Of a DNA stretch of 13,116 bases, positions 1 through 5,620 are shown in pieces. Where the stretch lies: the NCBI GenBank assembly GCA_013151535.1, contig JAADIC010000185.1, positions 1-13,116 on the forward strand, in the 5' to 3' direction. The translations under genes and the position numbers were made by a program. The DNA is from Alphaproteobacteria bacterium. GTDB taxonomy: Bacteria > Pseudomonadota > Alphaproteobacteria > Rhodobacterales > Rhodobacteraceae. Numbering within the stretch: position 1 is the first letter of the stretch; each line of letters begins with the position of its first letter. The notes under the pieces were generated by a model, which had not been told where the DNA came from, did no database searches, and saw nothing but the letters and a program-made list of their open reading frames with translations.

Positions 1-1
1 A

Positions 2-76
<75 letters not shown>

Positions 77-164
77 CTATCCAATAGGGCGCGTTTCTAG
101 CGTAAATCCGCCAAGACGCAAGCGCAATCTGGACGCTGTCCGCGCCATAAGTTAAGGAGGGCGG

Positions 165-326
165 ATGAACAAGGACGGATCAGACAAACAGCCGGTTTCA
201 AGCCGCAAATCCAAAGCCGCCGAGGCACGCGATGCGCGTTTGAAACAGGCCTTGCGGGCAAATTTGCAGCGCCGCAAGGGGCAAAGCCGGGCCCGTAATG
301 CTGATGCGAAACCGGGCGAAAAATAG
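165..326 (+). CDS. small basic hypothetical protein (53 aa)
   Basis: This short ORF starts with ATG behind an excellent Shine-Dalgarno sequence (AGGAGG at 155-160) and ends with TAG 15 bases before murA. The product is 53 aa, very rich in Lys, Arg, Ala and Gln, with no hydrophobic segment. A Ser/Lys-rich start is followed by a likely amphipathic helix around residues 17-45 (ARDARLKQALRANLQRRKGQ). The reading frame, the ribosome binding site and the tight spacing to murA support a real gene co-transcribed with murA. From memory, roseobacter genomes often carry a short basic ORF here. No function is known to me; an RNA- or DNA-binding role is only suggested by its charge. Confidence 0.75.
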   Translation: MNKDGSDKQPVSSRKSKAAEARDARLKQALRANLQRRKGQSRARNADAKPGEK

Positions 327-341
327 GGTAAAGGGCAGTAA

Positions 342-1616
342 ATGGATTCGATTATCGTCAAAGGCGGGCAGGAATTGCACGGCCAGATCCCGATTGCCGG
401 GGCCAAAAACGCCTGCCTGACCCTGATGCCAGCGACCTTGCTCAGCGAGGAGCCGCTAACCCTGACCAACGCGCCGCGCCTGTCGGATATTATCCTGACC
501 ATGTCGCGCTTGCTGGAAAGCCTCGGGGTTGAAGTGTCCTCCTTACAGGACGGGCAGGTTCAGGTGCTCAGCTCCAAATCGATCTCCAATCACAAAGCGG
601 ATTATGACATCGTGCGCAAAATGCGCGCCTCCATTCTGGTGCTTGGCCCGATGCTGGCGCGTGATGGTCATGCGGTGGTGTCTCTGCCCGGCGGTTGTGC
701 CATTGGCGCGCGCCCGGTTGATTTGCACCTGAAAGGCTTGGAAGCGCTGGGGGCGGAGCTTGATCTGCGCGATGGTTATGTGCACGCCAAAGCCCCCAAG
801 GGCCTGCGCGGCGGGGTGTTTGAATTTCCTATCGTGTCGGTCGGGGCGACCGAAAATGTCCTGATGGCGGCGAGTTTGGCCAAGGGCACGACCGTTCTGA
901 AAAACGCTGCGCGCGAGCCTGAAATCGTCGATCTGGCCGATTGTCTGATCCGCATGGGCGCGCAGATTGATGGGGCGGGAACCTCGACCATCACCATTCA
1001 GGGCGTTGATCGCCTGAACGGTGCCACCCATCCGGTGATTGTGGATCGGATCGAGCTTGGCACTTATATGCTGGCCCCGGCTTTCACCGGGGGCGAGGTC
1101 GAATTGCTGGGCGGACGTCTTGATCTGGTTGAGGCTTTTGCCGCCAAGATGGACGAGGCTGGCATTTCGGTTGAAGCTACGAAGAACGGCATCAAGGTCA
1201 CGCGCAAAAACGGTCGCGTTAATGCGGTGAACGTGGTTACCGCGCCGCATCCCGGCTTTCCGACGGATTTGCAGGCGCAGTTCATGGCGCTGATGTGTAC
1301 GGCTGACGGCACCTCGGTTCTGGAAGAACGTATTTTTGAAAACCGCTTCATGCACGCGCCCGAGTTGATGCGCATGGGCGCGCAGATCGACGTTCAGGGT
1401 GGAACCGCCACGGTGACTGGCGTTGACAAGTTGAAAGGCGCGCCGGTGATGGCGACCGATTTGCGGGCCTCGGTTTCGTTGATCCTGGCTGGTCTTGCGG
1501 CGGAAGGCGAAACCGTGGTTAATCGGGTCTATCACCTTGATCGCGGTTATGAACGGGTCGAGGAAAAACTGTCCGCTTGCGGCGCACAAATCGAACGGGT
1601 CAAAGGCAATGGTTGA
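342..1616 (+). CDS. murA: UDP-N-acetylglucosamine 1-carboxyvinyltransferase MurA
   Basis: MurA transfers enolpyruvate from phosphoenolpyruvate to the 3'-OH of UDP-N-acetylglucosamine, the first committed step of peptidoglycan precursor synthesis, in the cytoplasm. The 424-aa product has the usual family length. It shows the substrate-binding Lys22-Asn23 in GAKNA, and the catalytic-loop motif LPGGCAIGARPVD with the Cys (residue 119, equivalent to E. coli Cys115) that is alkylated by fosfomycin in sensitive enzymes. The conserved FPTDLQAQ and EERIFENRF segments of the second domain are present. It starts with ATG 15 bases after the small upstream ORF, and its last 8 bases overlap the start of the DUF2948 gene, so the three genes are likely one transcript. 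Nothing in the sequence suggests loss of function. Confidence 0.98.
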   Translation: MDSIIVKGGQELHGQIPIAGAKNACLTLMPATLLSEEPLTLTNAPRLSDIILTMSRLLESLGVEVSSLQDGQVQVLSSKSISNHKADYDIVRKMRASILVLGPMLARDGHAVVSLPGGCAIGARPVDLHLKGLEALGAELDLRDGYVHAKAPKGLRGGVFEFPIVSVGATENVLMAASLAKGTTVLKNAAREPEIVDLADCLIRMGAQIDGAGTSTITIQGVDRLNGATHPVIVDRIELGTYMLAPAFTGGEVELLGGRLDLVEAFAAKMDEAGISVEATKNGIKVTRKNGRVNAVNVVTAPHPGFPTDLQAQFMALMCTADGTSVLEERIFENRFMHAPELMRMGAQIDVQGGTATVTGVDKLKGAPVMATDLRASVSLILAGLAAEGETVVNRVYHLDRGYERVEEKLSACGAQIERVKGNG

Positions 1617-2088
1617 AGACGCAAGTTTCGCTGATGGCGGTGAACAGCCGCTTCGATTGCAAGCGCTTGATGGCGATGATCTGCAAGTGCTGTCCTCGCT
1701 CGTGCAGGATGCGGTTTTTCCCATGGCCGAAATGCAGTGGCAACCGGCCAAGCGGCGCTTTGCACTGTTGTTGAACCGCTTTCGCTGGGAAGACCGCGAG
1801 CGCGCCGAAAGTCAGAGCCGTAAATTTGAGCGGGTGCAATGCCTGCTGGTGGTTGATGGTGTGCTGAAAGTCGCTTCAAGCGGTATTGATCGTGGTGACA
1901 AGGATATGATCCTGTCGCTGATGTCTGTCGGGTTTGAGGCTGGCGAAGATGGCGCCGGCGAGCTGACCCTGACATTGGCCGGTGACGGCGCGCTGGCGCT
2001 GGATGTCGAAATGCTGGATATCAGCCTGCAAGATGTGACCCGCCCCTACCGCGCGCCCTCGGGCCACGCGCCAAATCATCCGGAATGA
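1609..2088 (+). CDS. DUF2948 family protein
   Basis: The 159-aa product matches my recollection of the alphaproteobacterial DUF2948 family, which commonly follows murA. Recognisable segments are the N-terminal PLRLQALDGDDLQVLSSLVQ, the FALLLNRFRWEDRERAE block near residues 48-65, and the C-terminal DVTRPYRAPSGHAPNHPE. There is no signal peptide or membrane segment, so it is presumably cytoplasmic. The frame is open further upstream inside murA, but the ATG at 1609 (MVEDASF) fits the family's start and gives a translationally coupled 8-nt overlap with the murA stop. The function of the family is unknown to me. It is the last gene before the inserted toxin-antitoxin module. Confidence 0.9.
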   Translation: MVEDASFADGGEQPLRLQALDGDDLQVLSSLVQDAVFPMAEMQWQPAKRRFALLLNRFRWEDRERAESQSRKFERVQCLLVVDGVLKVASSGIDRGDKDMILSLMSVGFEAGEDGAGELTLTLAGDGALALDVEMLDISLQDVTRPYRAPSGHAPNHPE

Positions 2089-2114
2089 CCCTAGTTACCG
2101 GACGTTGCGTCATT

Positions 2115-2151
2115 TGTAGTTGTTGACTACATTGTCGTTTTGCACTACATA
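2115..2151 (+). promoter_or_regulatory. toxin-antitoxin promoter with overlapping operator-like repeats
   Basis: A TTGACT -35 box (2123-2128) and a TACATA -10 box (2146-2151) are separated by exactly 17 bases, one of the best promoter matches in the window. The -35 lies within a perfect inverted repeat, TGTAGT (2115-2120), 5-base spacer, ACTACA (2126-2131). A further ACTACAT copy (2144-2150) overlaps the -10, 18 bases after the first. This is the expected layout for autorepression by the antitoxin HTH domain; binding by that protein is inferred. A start site 6-7 bases after the -10 would fall on or beside the GTG codon of the toxin. Confidence 0.7.
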
Positions 2152-2157
2152 CGCCAT

Positions 2158-2409
2158 GTGAAGACTCTCGCCTATTCAAAAGCCGCAATCAAGGATTTGT
2201 GGCGCCTTGGCCCGACAGCCAGCAAACGCATCACGTTGAAGATTGCGCAATATGCGCGTGATCCTGCGGCGCTGACGAACAATGTCAAAAGCCTGCAAGG
2301 CTCGAACTATCTGCGCTTACGCATCGCTGACTGGCGGGTAATTTTCACGGAAGATCTGCAAATTCTACGGATCGTTAGGGTCCGGCACCGAAAGGACGCT
2401 TACAGATGA
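2158..2409 (+). CDS. RelE/ParE-superfamily type II toxin
   Basis: This is a small basic protein of the RelE/ParE fold, expected to act as an mRNA interferase or growth inhibitor neutralised by the next gene's product. The family pattern is visible: an N-terminal strand and helix (TLAYSKAAIKDLWRL), the middle segment KSLQGSNYLRLRIADWRVIF, and the C-terminal strand with RVRHRKDAYR, which supplies basic residues and Tyr typical of RelE-like active sites. I chose the GTG at 2158 (83 aa) because it begins where the family usually does. A TTG at 2140 would add six residues but lies inside the promoter. With this start the mRNA would be nearly or fully leaderless, as there is no room for a Shine-Dalgarno sequence. 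It overlaps the antitoxin gene by ATGA. The exact subfamily (RelE, HigB or StbE) cannot be fixed by eye. Confidence 0.88.
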   Translation: MKTLAYSKAAIKDLWRLGPTASKRITLKIAQYARDPAALTNNVKSLQGSNYLRLRIADWRVIFTEDLQILRIVRVRHRKDAYR

Positions 2410-2774
2410 ATATTCGTTTTTCAACCGAAAATGGCGTCGAACTTGCCATTTTGCCCCGCGCGGAACTGGAGCGGATGCTGGCCCGGCTCGAGGATTTTTC
2501 CGACATTGCCGCCGCCAATGACGTGATGCGCAATGTTGGCGCAGCAGAAGATGAATTTCTGCCCGCCAGATTTGCCGAGCGTCTGATTGCTGGTGAAAAC
2601 TCGCTACGGGTCTGGCGTGCGTATCGTGGCCTGACCCAGCAAGCCCTGTCGGATATTTCTGCGGTAAATCGGGTTCAGATTGCCGATATCGAGGCAGGGC
2701 GTGCCAATGGTTCGGTTGAAACCCTCAAGAAACTCGCGGATGCGTTGGGTGTTTTGGTGGACGACCTAATCTGA
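2406..2774 (+). CDS. HTH (Xre-type) antitoxin
   Basis: The 122-aa product is the likely antitoxin partner and autorepressor of the upstream RelE-type toxin. It appears to have two parts. Residues 1-30 (IRFSTENGVELAILPRAELERML) resemble the strand-and-helix start of Phd/YefM-like antitoxins. Residues 66-120 form a Cro/C1-type helix-turn-helix, with the recognition region LTQQALSDISAVNRVQIADIEAG and the closing helix SVETLKKLADALGV. The linker between them (about residues 35-64) is acidic and probably contacts the toxin, which is inference. Toxin-first order with a 4-nt ATGA overlap implies translational coupling. The gene ends 76 bases before hisD, so the module sits as an insert between DUF2948 and hisD. 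Confidence 0.88.
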   Translation: MNIRFSTENGVELAILPRAELERMLARLEDFSDIAAANDVMRNVGAAEDEFLPARFAERLIAGENSLRVWRAYRGLTQQALSDISAVNRVQIADIEAGRANGSVETLKKLADALGVLVDDLI

Positions 2775-2850
2775 AACGATTTCAAGCCAATCGCCTCCCC
2801 CCTTGAGGCAAGCGGCGCGTGGCGTTATGGCTATGCGCAAGGAGGGCCCC

Positions 2851-4155
2851 ATGCCAAAGTTTTTGACCATCACCGACCCTGATTTTGAAGCCCGCTTCAG
2901 CGCCCTTCTGGCCATGAAGCGCGAGGATTGCCCGGATGTGGACGAGGTGGTGGCGGGGATCATCAGAGATGTGCGCGCGCGCGGCGATGCGGCCCTGATC
3001 GAGCTGACCGAAAAGTTTGACCGTTTCACCCTGACCCCTGAAACCTTCGCTTTCAGCGCGGCTGAAATGGACGCCGAGATTGCCAAGGTGCCCGAGGCCG
3101 AGGTCGAGGCGCTTGTCCTCGCTGCTGCCCGCATCCGCGCCTATCATGTGCGCCAGAAACCGCATGACGAGACCTGGGGCGATGAGGTCGGCGCAACCCT
3201 TGGCTGGCGGTGGGGGGCTGTCGATGCGGCGGGGCTTTATGTGCCCGGCGGGCTGGCATCGTATCCGTCCTCGGTGCTGATGAACGCCATTCCAGCGCAG
3301 GTGGCGGGGGTCAAACGTCTGGTGATTGCGGCACCCACGCCGGATGGAAAGGTCAACCCGCTGGTTCTGCTGGCGGCGCGCCTGTCCGGCGTTGAAACCG
3401 TCTATCGTATCGGTGGCGCGCAGGCGATTGCCGCCATGGCTTACGGGACTGAAACCATCAAACCGGTCGATAAAATCACCGGCCCCGGCAACGCCTATGT
3501 AGCGGCTGCCAAGCGCCGGGTGTTCGGGCAGGTGGGTATTGATATGATTGCTGGGCCATCCGAAATTCTGGTGATCGCGGACAAAGACAACAAACCGGAC
3601 TGGATCGCGCTTGATCTTCTGAGCCAGGCTGAGCACGACGAAGCGGCACAATCCATCCTAATCACCGATGACGCAGATTTCGCGCAGGACGTTGTGGCGG
3701 CGATCGATGCACGGCTAAAAACGCTTAAGCGGCGCAAAATTGCCGCCAGAAGCTGGGCCGAATTTGGCGCGGTGATTGTGGTTGAAGATTTCGATCAGGC
3801 GGCGGAGCTGTCCAACCGCATTGCCCCCGAGCATTTGGAACTTTGCGTGGCTGAGCCGGAAAAGCTGGCCGAAAAAACCCGCCATGCCGGCGCGATATTT
3901 CTGGGGGCCTACACCCCCGAGGCGATTGGCGATTATGTCGGCGGGCCGAACCATGTTTTGCCGACAGCACGTTCGGCAAGGTTCTCATCCGGCCTGAATG
4001 TGCTTGATTTCATGAAACGCACGACCCTTTCGCGGATGACCCCCGAGGCCCTTGCGGCCATTGGACCAGCAGCGGAAACGCTGGCCAAATCCGAAGGGCT
4101 GGAGGCGCATGGCCTATCGGTCACCGCACGGCTTGAGGCGTTGAATAAACCTTAA
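2851..4155 (+). CDS. hisD: histidinol dehydrogenase HisD
   Basis: HisD catalyses the last two steps of histidine synthesis, oxidising L-histidinol to L-histidine with two NAD+ as a zinc-dependent homodimer in the cytoplasm. The 434-aa length equals that of the E. coli enzyme. The family signature runs from about residue 229 (GIDMIAGPSEILVIADK). Zinc ligands fall at Gln259 and His262 (LLSQAEHDEA), Asp361 (IGDYVGGPNHVLPT) and His420 (EAHGLS), with catalytic Glu327-His328 in APEHLEL. The ATG at 2851 is preceded by AAGGAGGG (2839-2846), which decides the start over an upstream in-frame TTG at 2803. No other his genes are nearby. Its TAA stop overlaps the convergent stop of the next gene at the palindrome TTAA. 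Confidence 0.98.
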   Translation: MPKFLTITDPDFEARFSALLAMKREDCPDVDEVVAGIIRDVRARGDAALIELTEKFDRFTLTPETFAFSAAEMDAEIAKVPEAEVEALVLAAARIRAYHVRQKPHDETWGDEVGATLGWRWGAVDAAGLYVPGGLASYPSSVLMNAIPAQVAGVKRLVIAAPTPDGKVNPLVLLAARLSGVETVYRIGGAQAIAAMAYGTETIKPVDKITGPGNAYVAAAKRRVFGQVGIDMIAGPSEILVIADKDNKPDWIALDLLSQAEHDEAAQSILITDDADFAQDVVAAIDARLKTLKRRKIAARSWAEFGAVIVVEDFDQAAELSNRIAPEHLELCVAEPEKLAEKTRHAGAIFLGAYTPEAIGDYVGGPNHVLPTARSARFSSGLNVLDFMKRTTLSRMTPEALAAIGPAAETLAKSEGLEAHGLSVTARLEALNKP

Positions 4156-4610
4156 TTGCCGCCGTAAACATGGATCCAGTTGCGTTGGAAATCACGGTCC
4201 GCATGGGCCTTGGAAATGAACGGCCAATACCCCGCCAGACTGTCGGGCCGGTGATGCGGGCGGCGGTCATAGACGGGCTGTGACTGGGTATGGGGCACCG
4301 ACTGGGTGGACGCATAGGTGTGGTAATGGGGCTGCGGGTAGGCTTGCTCCACTGGAACAGCGTAATAATCCGATACGCGATATTGCGGCTGGTAACGAGG
4401 CTGGTATTGCGGCTGATACTGGGGTTGGTATTGCGGTTGATATTGAGGCTGATACTGGGGTTGATATTGAGGTTGATAGGCCCGGTTGATCGGGGCCAAT
4501 GGCGGGCCACCGTTCCAGTTGTCGGGATAGGCAACGCCACCCCATTGTTGCGCCATGGCAAAATACGGCGTCCAAGCAAGCACGATTGCGCCAAGAATAA
4601 TTCGTTTCAT
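4152..4610 (-). CDS. exported QPQY-repeat protein, paralog A
   Basis: I do not recognise a named family. The 152-aa product starts with a cleavable-type signal peptide (MKRIILGAIVLAWTPYFAMA, cleavage likely after AMA at residue 20). The mature N-terminus QQWGGVAYPDNWNGGPPL is shared with the gene at 4914-5474. Residues 46-77 are eight QPQY units (one reads QPRY). The C-terminal 75 residues are rich in Tyr, His, Pro and Gln (HYHTY, RRPHHRP), end in WIHVYGGN, and contain no Cys. An in-frame TTG at 4622 precedes the chosen ATG, but the GGGGG upstream of the ATG and the signal-peptide n-region fit ATG 4610. The product is probably periplasmic or secreted. Low-complexity, aromatic-rich repeats suggest a structural, adhesive or self-associating role, which is inference only. 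The stop overlaps that of hisD. A CtrA-like site lies 24-39 bases upstream. Confidence 0.8.
   Translation of the reverse strand: MKRIILGAIVLAWTPYFAMAQQWGGVAYPDNWNGGPPLAPINRAYQPQYQPQYQPQYQPQYQPQYQPQYQPRYQPQYRVSDYYAVPVEQAYPQPHYHTYASTQSVPHTQSQPVYDRRPHHRPDSLAGYWPFISKAHADRDFQRNWIHVYGGN
4380..4475 (-). repeat. 12-bp tandem repeat encoding QPQY (8 units)
   Basis: Eight consecutive 12-base units encode (Y)QPQ-type tetrapeptides in frame. Units differ mostly at synonymous positions. The second unit on the plus strand (gtaacgaggctg) carries the only amino-acid change, to QPRY. Because 12 is a multiple of three, copy-number change by slippage would lengthen or shorten the protein without breaking its frame. 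Confidence 0.95.
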
Positions 4611-4633
4611 TTGAGCCCCCAAAATTCAACTTG

Positions 4634-4649
4634 TTAAATTTCCGTTAAC
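4634..4649 (-). promoter_or_regulatory. putative CtrA-type binding site (TTAA-N7-TTAAC)
   Basis: The minus strand reads TTAA-CGGAAAT-TTAAC, a perfect match to the full CtrA site known from alphaproteobacteria. The plus strand also reads TTAA-N7-TTAAC because the site is part of a perfect inverted repeat TTGTTAA-N7-TTAACAA (4631-4651). It lies 24-39 bases upstream of the ATG of the QPQY-repeat protein. Whether CtrA would activate or repress from here cannot be judged, since no clear -10 was found; a site this close to the start could overlap the transcription start. Paralog B upstream DNA has only a TTAAC-like half site near 5523. Confidence 0.45.
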
Positions 4650-4858
4650 AATCCGTGACATGGGACGGGAATAGAGTCAAAAAATTGGATTATTGATCTG
4701 CAACGATGGGCAATGCACACCATATCATGTTGTTGTTCGCAAGCGCGCAACAATCAGGGCCAGTTTTTCGGCCACGCGCCACAAAACGGCCAGATTCCGG
4801 ATTTCCTGCCTACCCATTTTACGAGATGATTCGTTAGTTGACTCCACGGAGCCCAACA

Positions 4859-4888
4859 ACGGGCGCGCCCTTATCAGGACGCGCCCGT
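4859..4888 (-). terminator. hairpin terminator candidate for the AQPQY-repeat gene
   Basis: A perfect 9-bp stem, ACGGGCGCG (4859-4867) with CGCGCCCGT (4880-4888), encloses 12 bases. It lies 25 bases beyond the stop of the minus-strand gene ending at 4914. In that direction the stem is followed by TTGTTGGG, a weak T-run, so it may be an inefficient intrinsic terminator or a 3'-end stabilising hairpin. Confidence 0.6.
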
Positions 4889-4913
4889 AAACTTTCCCTA
4901 AATCAAATGGTGC

Positions 4914-5474
4914 TCAGGGGCGCTCTTGGAATTCAGAGTCGGACGGCAGGTTCAAAACATAACCGGAATTGAGCCGGTAAGCGCTGAACTTTTGGCGCAA
5001 ATATGGATAATCCGCAGGGTTTATCCGAACATTGGCGCATCCTGATTGCCGTCCAACGCCATTAAGAGTGGCGACAATGCACCGTGCATCGGCTGGCCCC
5101 TGGACCGCAGGGATCTGCTGTTGAAAACCATATCCGCGCGTCGAATATTGCGGCTGTGCATACTGAGGCTGCGCATATTGTGGCTGTGCATATTGTGGCT
5201 GTGCATACTGAGGCTGTGCATACTGAGGCTGCGCATATTGCGGCTGCGCATATTGCGGCTGCGCATACTGAGGTTGCGCGTATTGCGGCTGACCATAGGT
5301 AACGTAGGGCTGCGCGTATTGCGGCGGCGCATATTGTTGATAGGCCTGCCCAATCGTTGGCAATGGTGGGCCACCATTCCAGTTGCTGGGATAGGCACCG
5401 CCACCCCATTGTTGGGCTGCGGCAATCACCGGCGTGCAGATAAGTGCAATTGCGCCAAAAATAAATCTATTCAT
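4914..5474 (-). CDS. exported AQPQY-repeat protein, paralog B
   Basis: This is a paralog of the gene at 4152-4610. The 186-aa product has a signal peptide (MNRFIFGAIALICTPVIAAA, cleavage likely after residue 20) and the shared mature start QQWGGGAYPSNWNGGPPL. A Tyr/Pro/Gln segment follows, then ten QPQY units spaced by Ala (about residues 62-110, five-residue period). The C-terminal domain (about 120-186) is of normal complexity and differs from paralog A: it has two Cys (132 and 146, ARCIVATLNGVGRQSGCANV) that could form a disulfide in the periplasm, then a NPADYPYLRQKFSAYRLNSGYVLNLP segment. The ATG at 5474 is preceded by GGAGGTGAC, a strong ribosome binding site; an upstream frame extension is therefore unlikely. 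A TTGACA on the minus strand (5531-5526) may be a -35 box. Function unknown; an extracellular or envelope structural role is a guess from composition. Confidence 0.82.
   Translation of the reverse strand: MNRFIFGAIALICTPVIAAAQQWGGGAYPSNWNGGPPLPTIGQAYQQYAPPQYAQPYVTYGQPQYAQPQYAQPQYAQPQYAQPQYAQPQYAQPQYAQPQYAQPQYAQPQYSTRGYGFQQQIPAVQGPADARCIVATLNGVGRQSGCANVRINPADYPYLRQKFSAYRLNSGYVLNLPSDSEFQERP
5145..5294 (-). repeat. 15-bp tandem repeat encoding AQPQY (10 units)
   Basis: Ten 15-base units in frame encode the QPQY core plus a spacer residue (Ala, except Gly before the first and Ser after the last in the protein). Counting along the plus strand, units 3 and 4 are identical, units 7 and 8 are identical, and units 2 and 6 are identical, whereas the others differ by synonymous changes. 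That pattern suggests local duplications on top of an older array. Confidence 0.96.
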
Positions 5475-5620
5475 TGTCACCTCCAGAATGTGGGTTTTCT
5501 GTAGAGTCGCACAGCTTGTGGTTAATGTCAAAATTATGAATAACCGTCTGAATTGCGCTGGGTAATCTCCGGAAATTTGGCGGATTAACTTGAGGGGCCG
5601 AAACAATAGCCGGGTTTGCC

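Larger units (their letters stand above)
4611..4913. other. intergenic region between the two repeat-protein genes
   Basis: This 303-base stretch holds no convincing gene; a 65-codon plus-strand frame at 4693-4890 has no protein-like features. It contains the putative CtrA site (4634-4649), a TTGACT on the minus strand (4680-4675) that could be a -35 box but lacks a good -10 partner, and the hairpin at 4859-4888. The half nearer paralog A is clearly more AT-rich than the flanking genes. No relic of a third repeat gene is visible. Confidence 0.6.

Noticed and set aside
1495..1608. N-terminal extension of the DUF2948 ORF inside murA
   Set aside because: The extension is the alternate frame of murA's 3' end; the ATG at 1609 fits the family start.
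543..1751. 402-codon open frame on the minus strand opposite murA
   Set aside because: It lies entirely antisense to murA and the start of DUF2948, its translation is rich in Arg/His/Gln without family motifs, and such shadow frames are common in GC-rich DNA.
2793..2809. GCCTC/GAGGC hairpin between the antitoxin and hisD as a terminator
   Set aside because: Only a 5-bp stem, no T-run after it; could not be separated from chance.
2782..3651. 289-codon minus-strand frame opposite hisD
   Set aside because: Antisense to a fully recognisable HisD; composition is shadow-like and no domain is visible.
4290..4637. Plus-strand frame with alternating Leu/Ile/Arg repeats opposite the QPQY array
   Set aside because: The apparent hydrophobic repeats (LRLILGLVL) are the antisense reading of the 12-bp array. 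The minus strand has the signal peptide and a conserved paralog; the same reasoning rejects the repeat frames at 5046-5504.
5145..5294. CRISPR-like short repeats
   Set aside because: Units are contiguous with no unique spacers, 15 bases long and in frame with a coding sequence, so this is a coding tandem repeat.
5500..5531. Minus-strand promoter with TTGACA (5531-5526) for the AQPQY-repeat gene
   Set aside because: The -35 is perfect, but at 16-18 bases spacing the -10 candidates (GACTCT or ACTCTA) are poor, so it is mentioned only in the gene entry.
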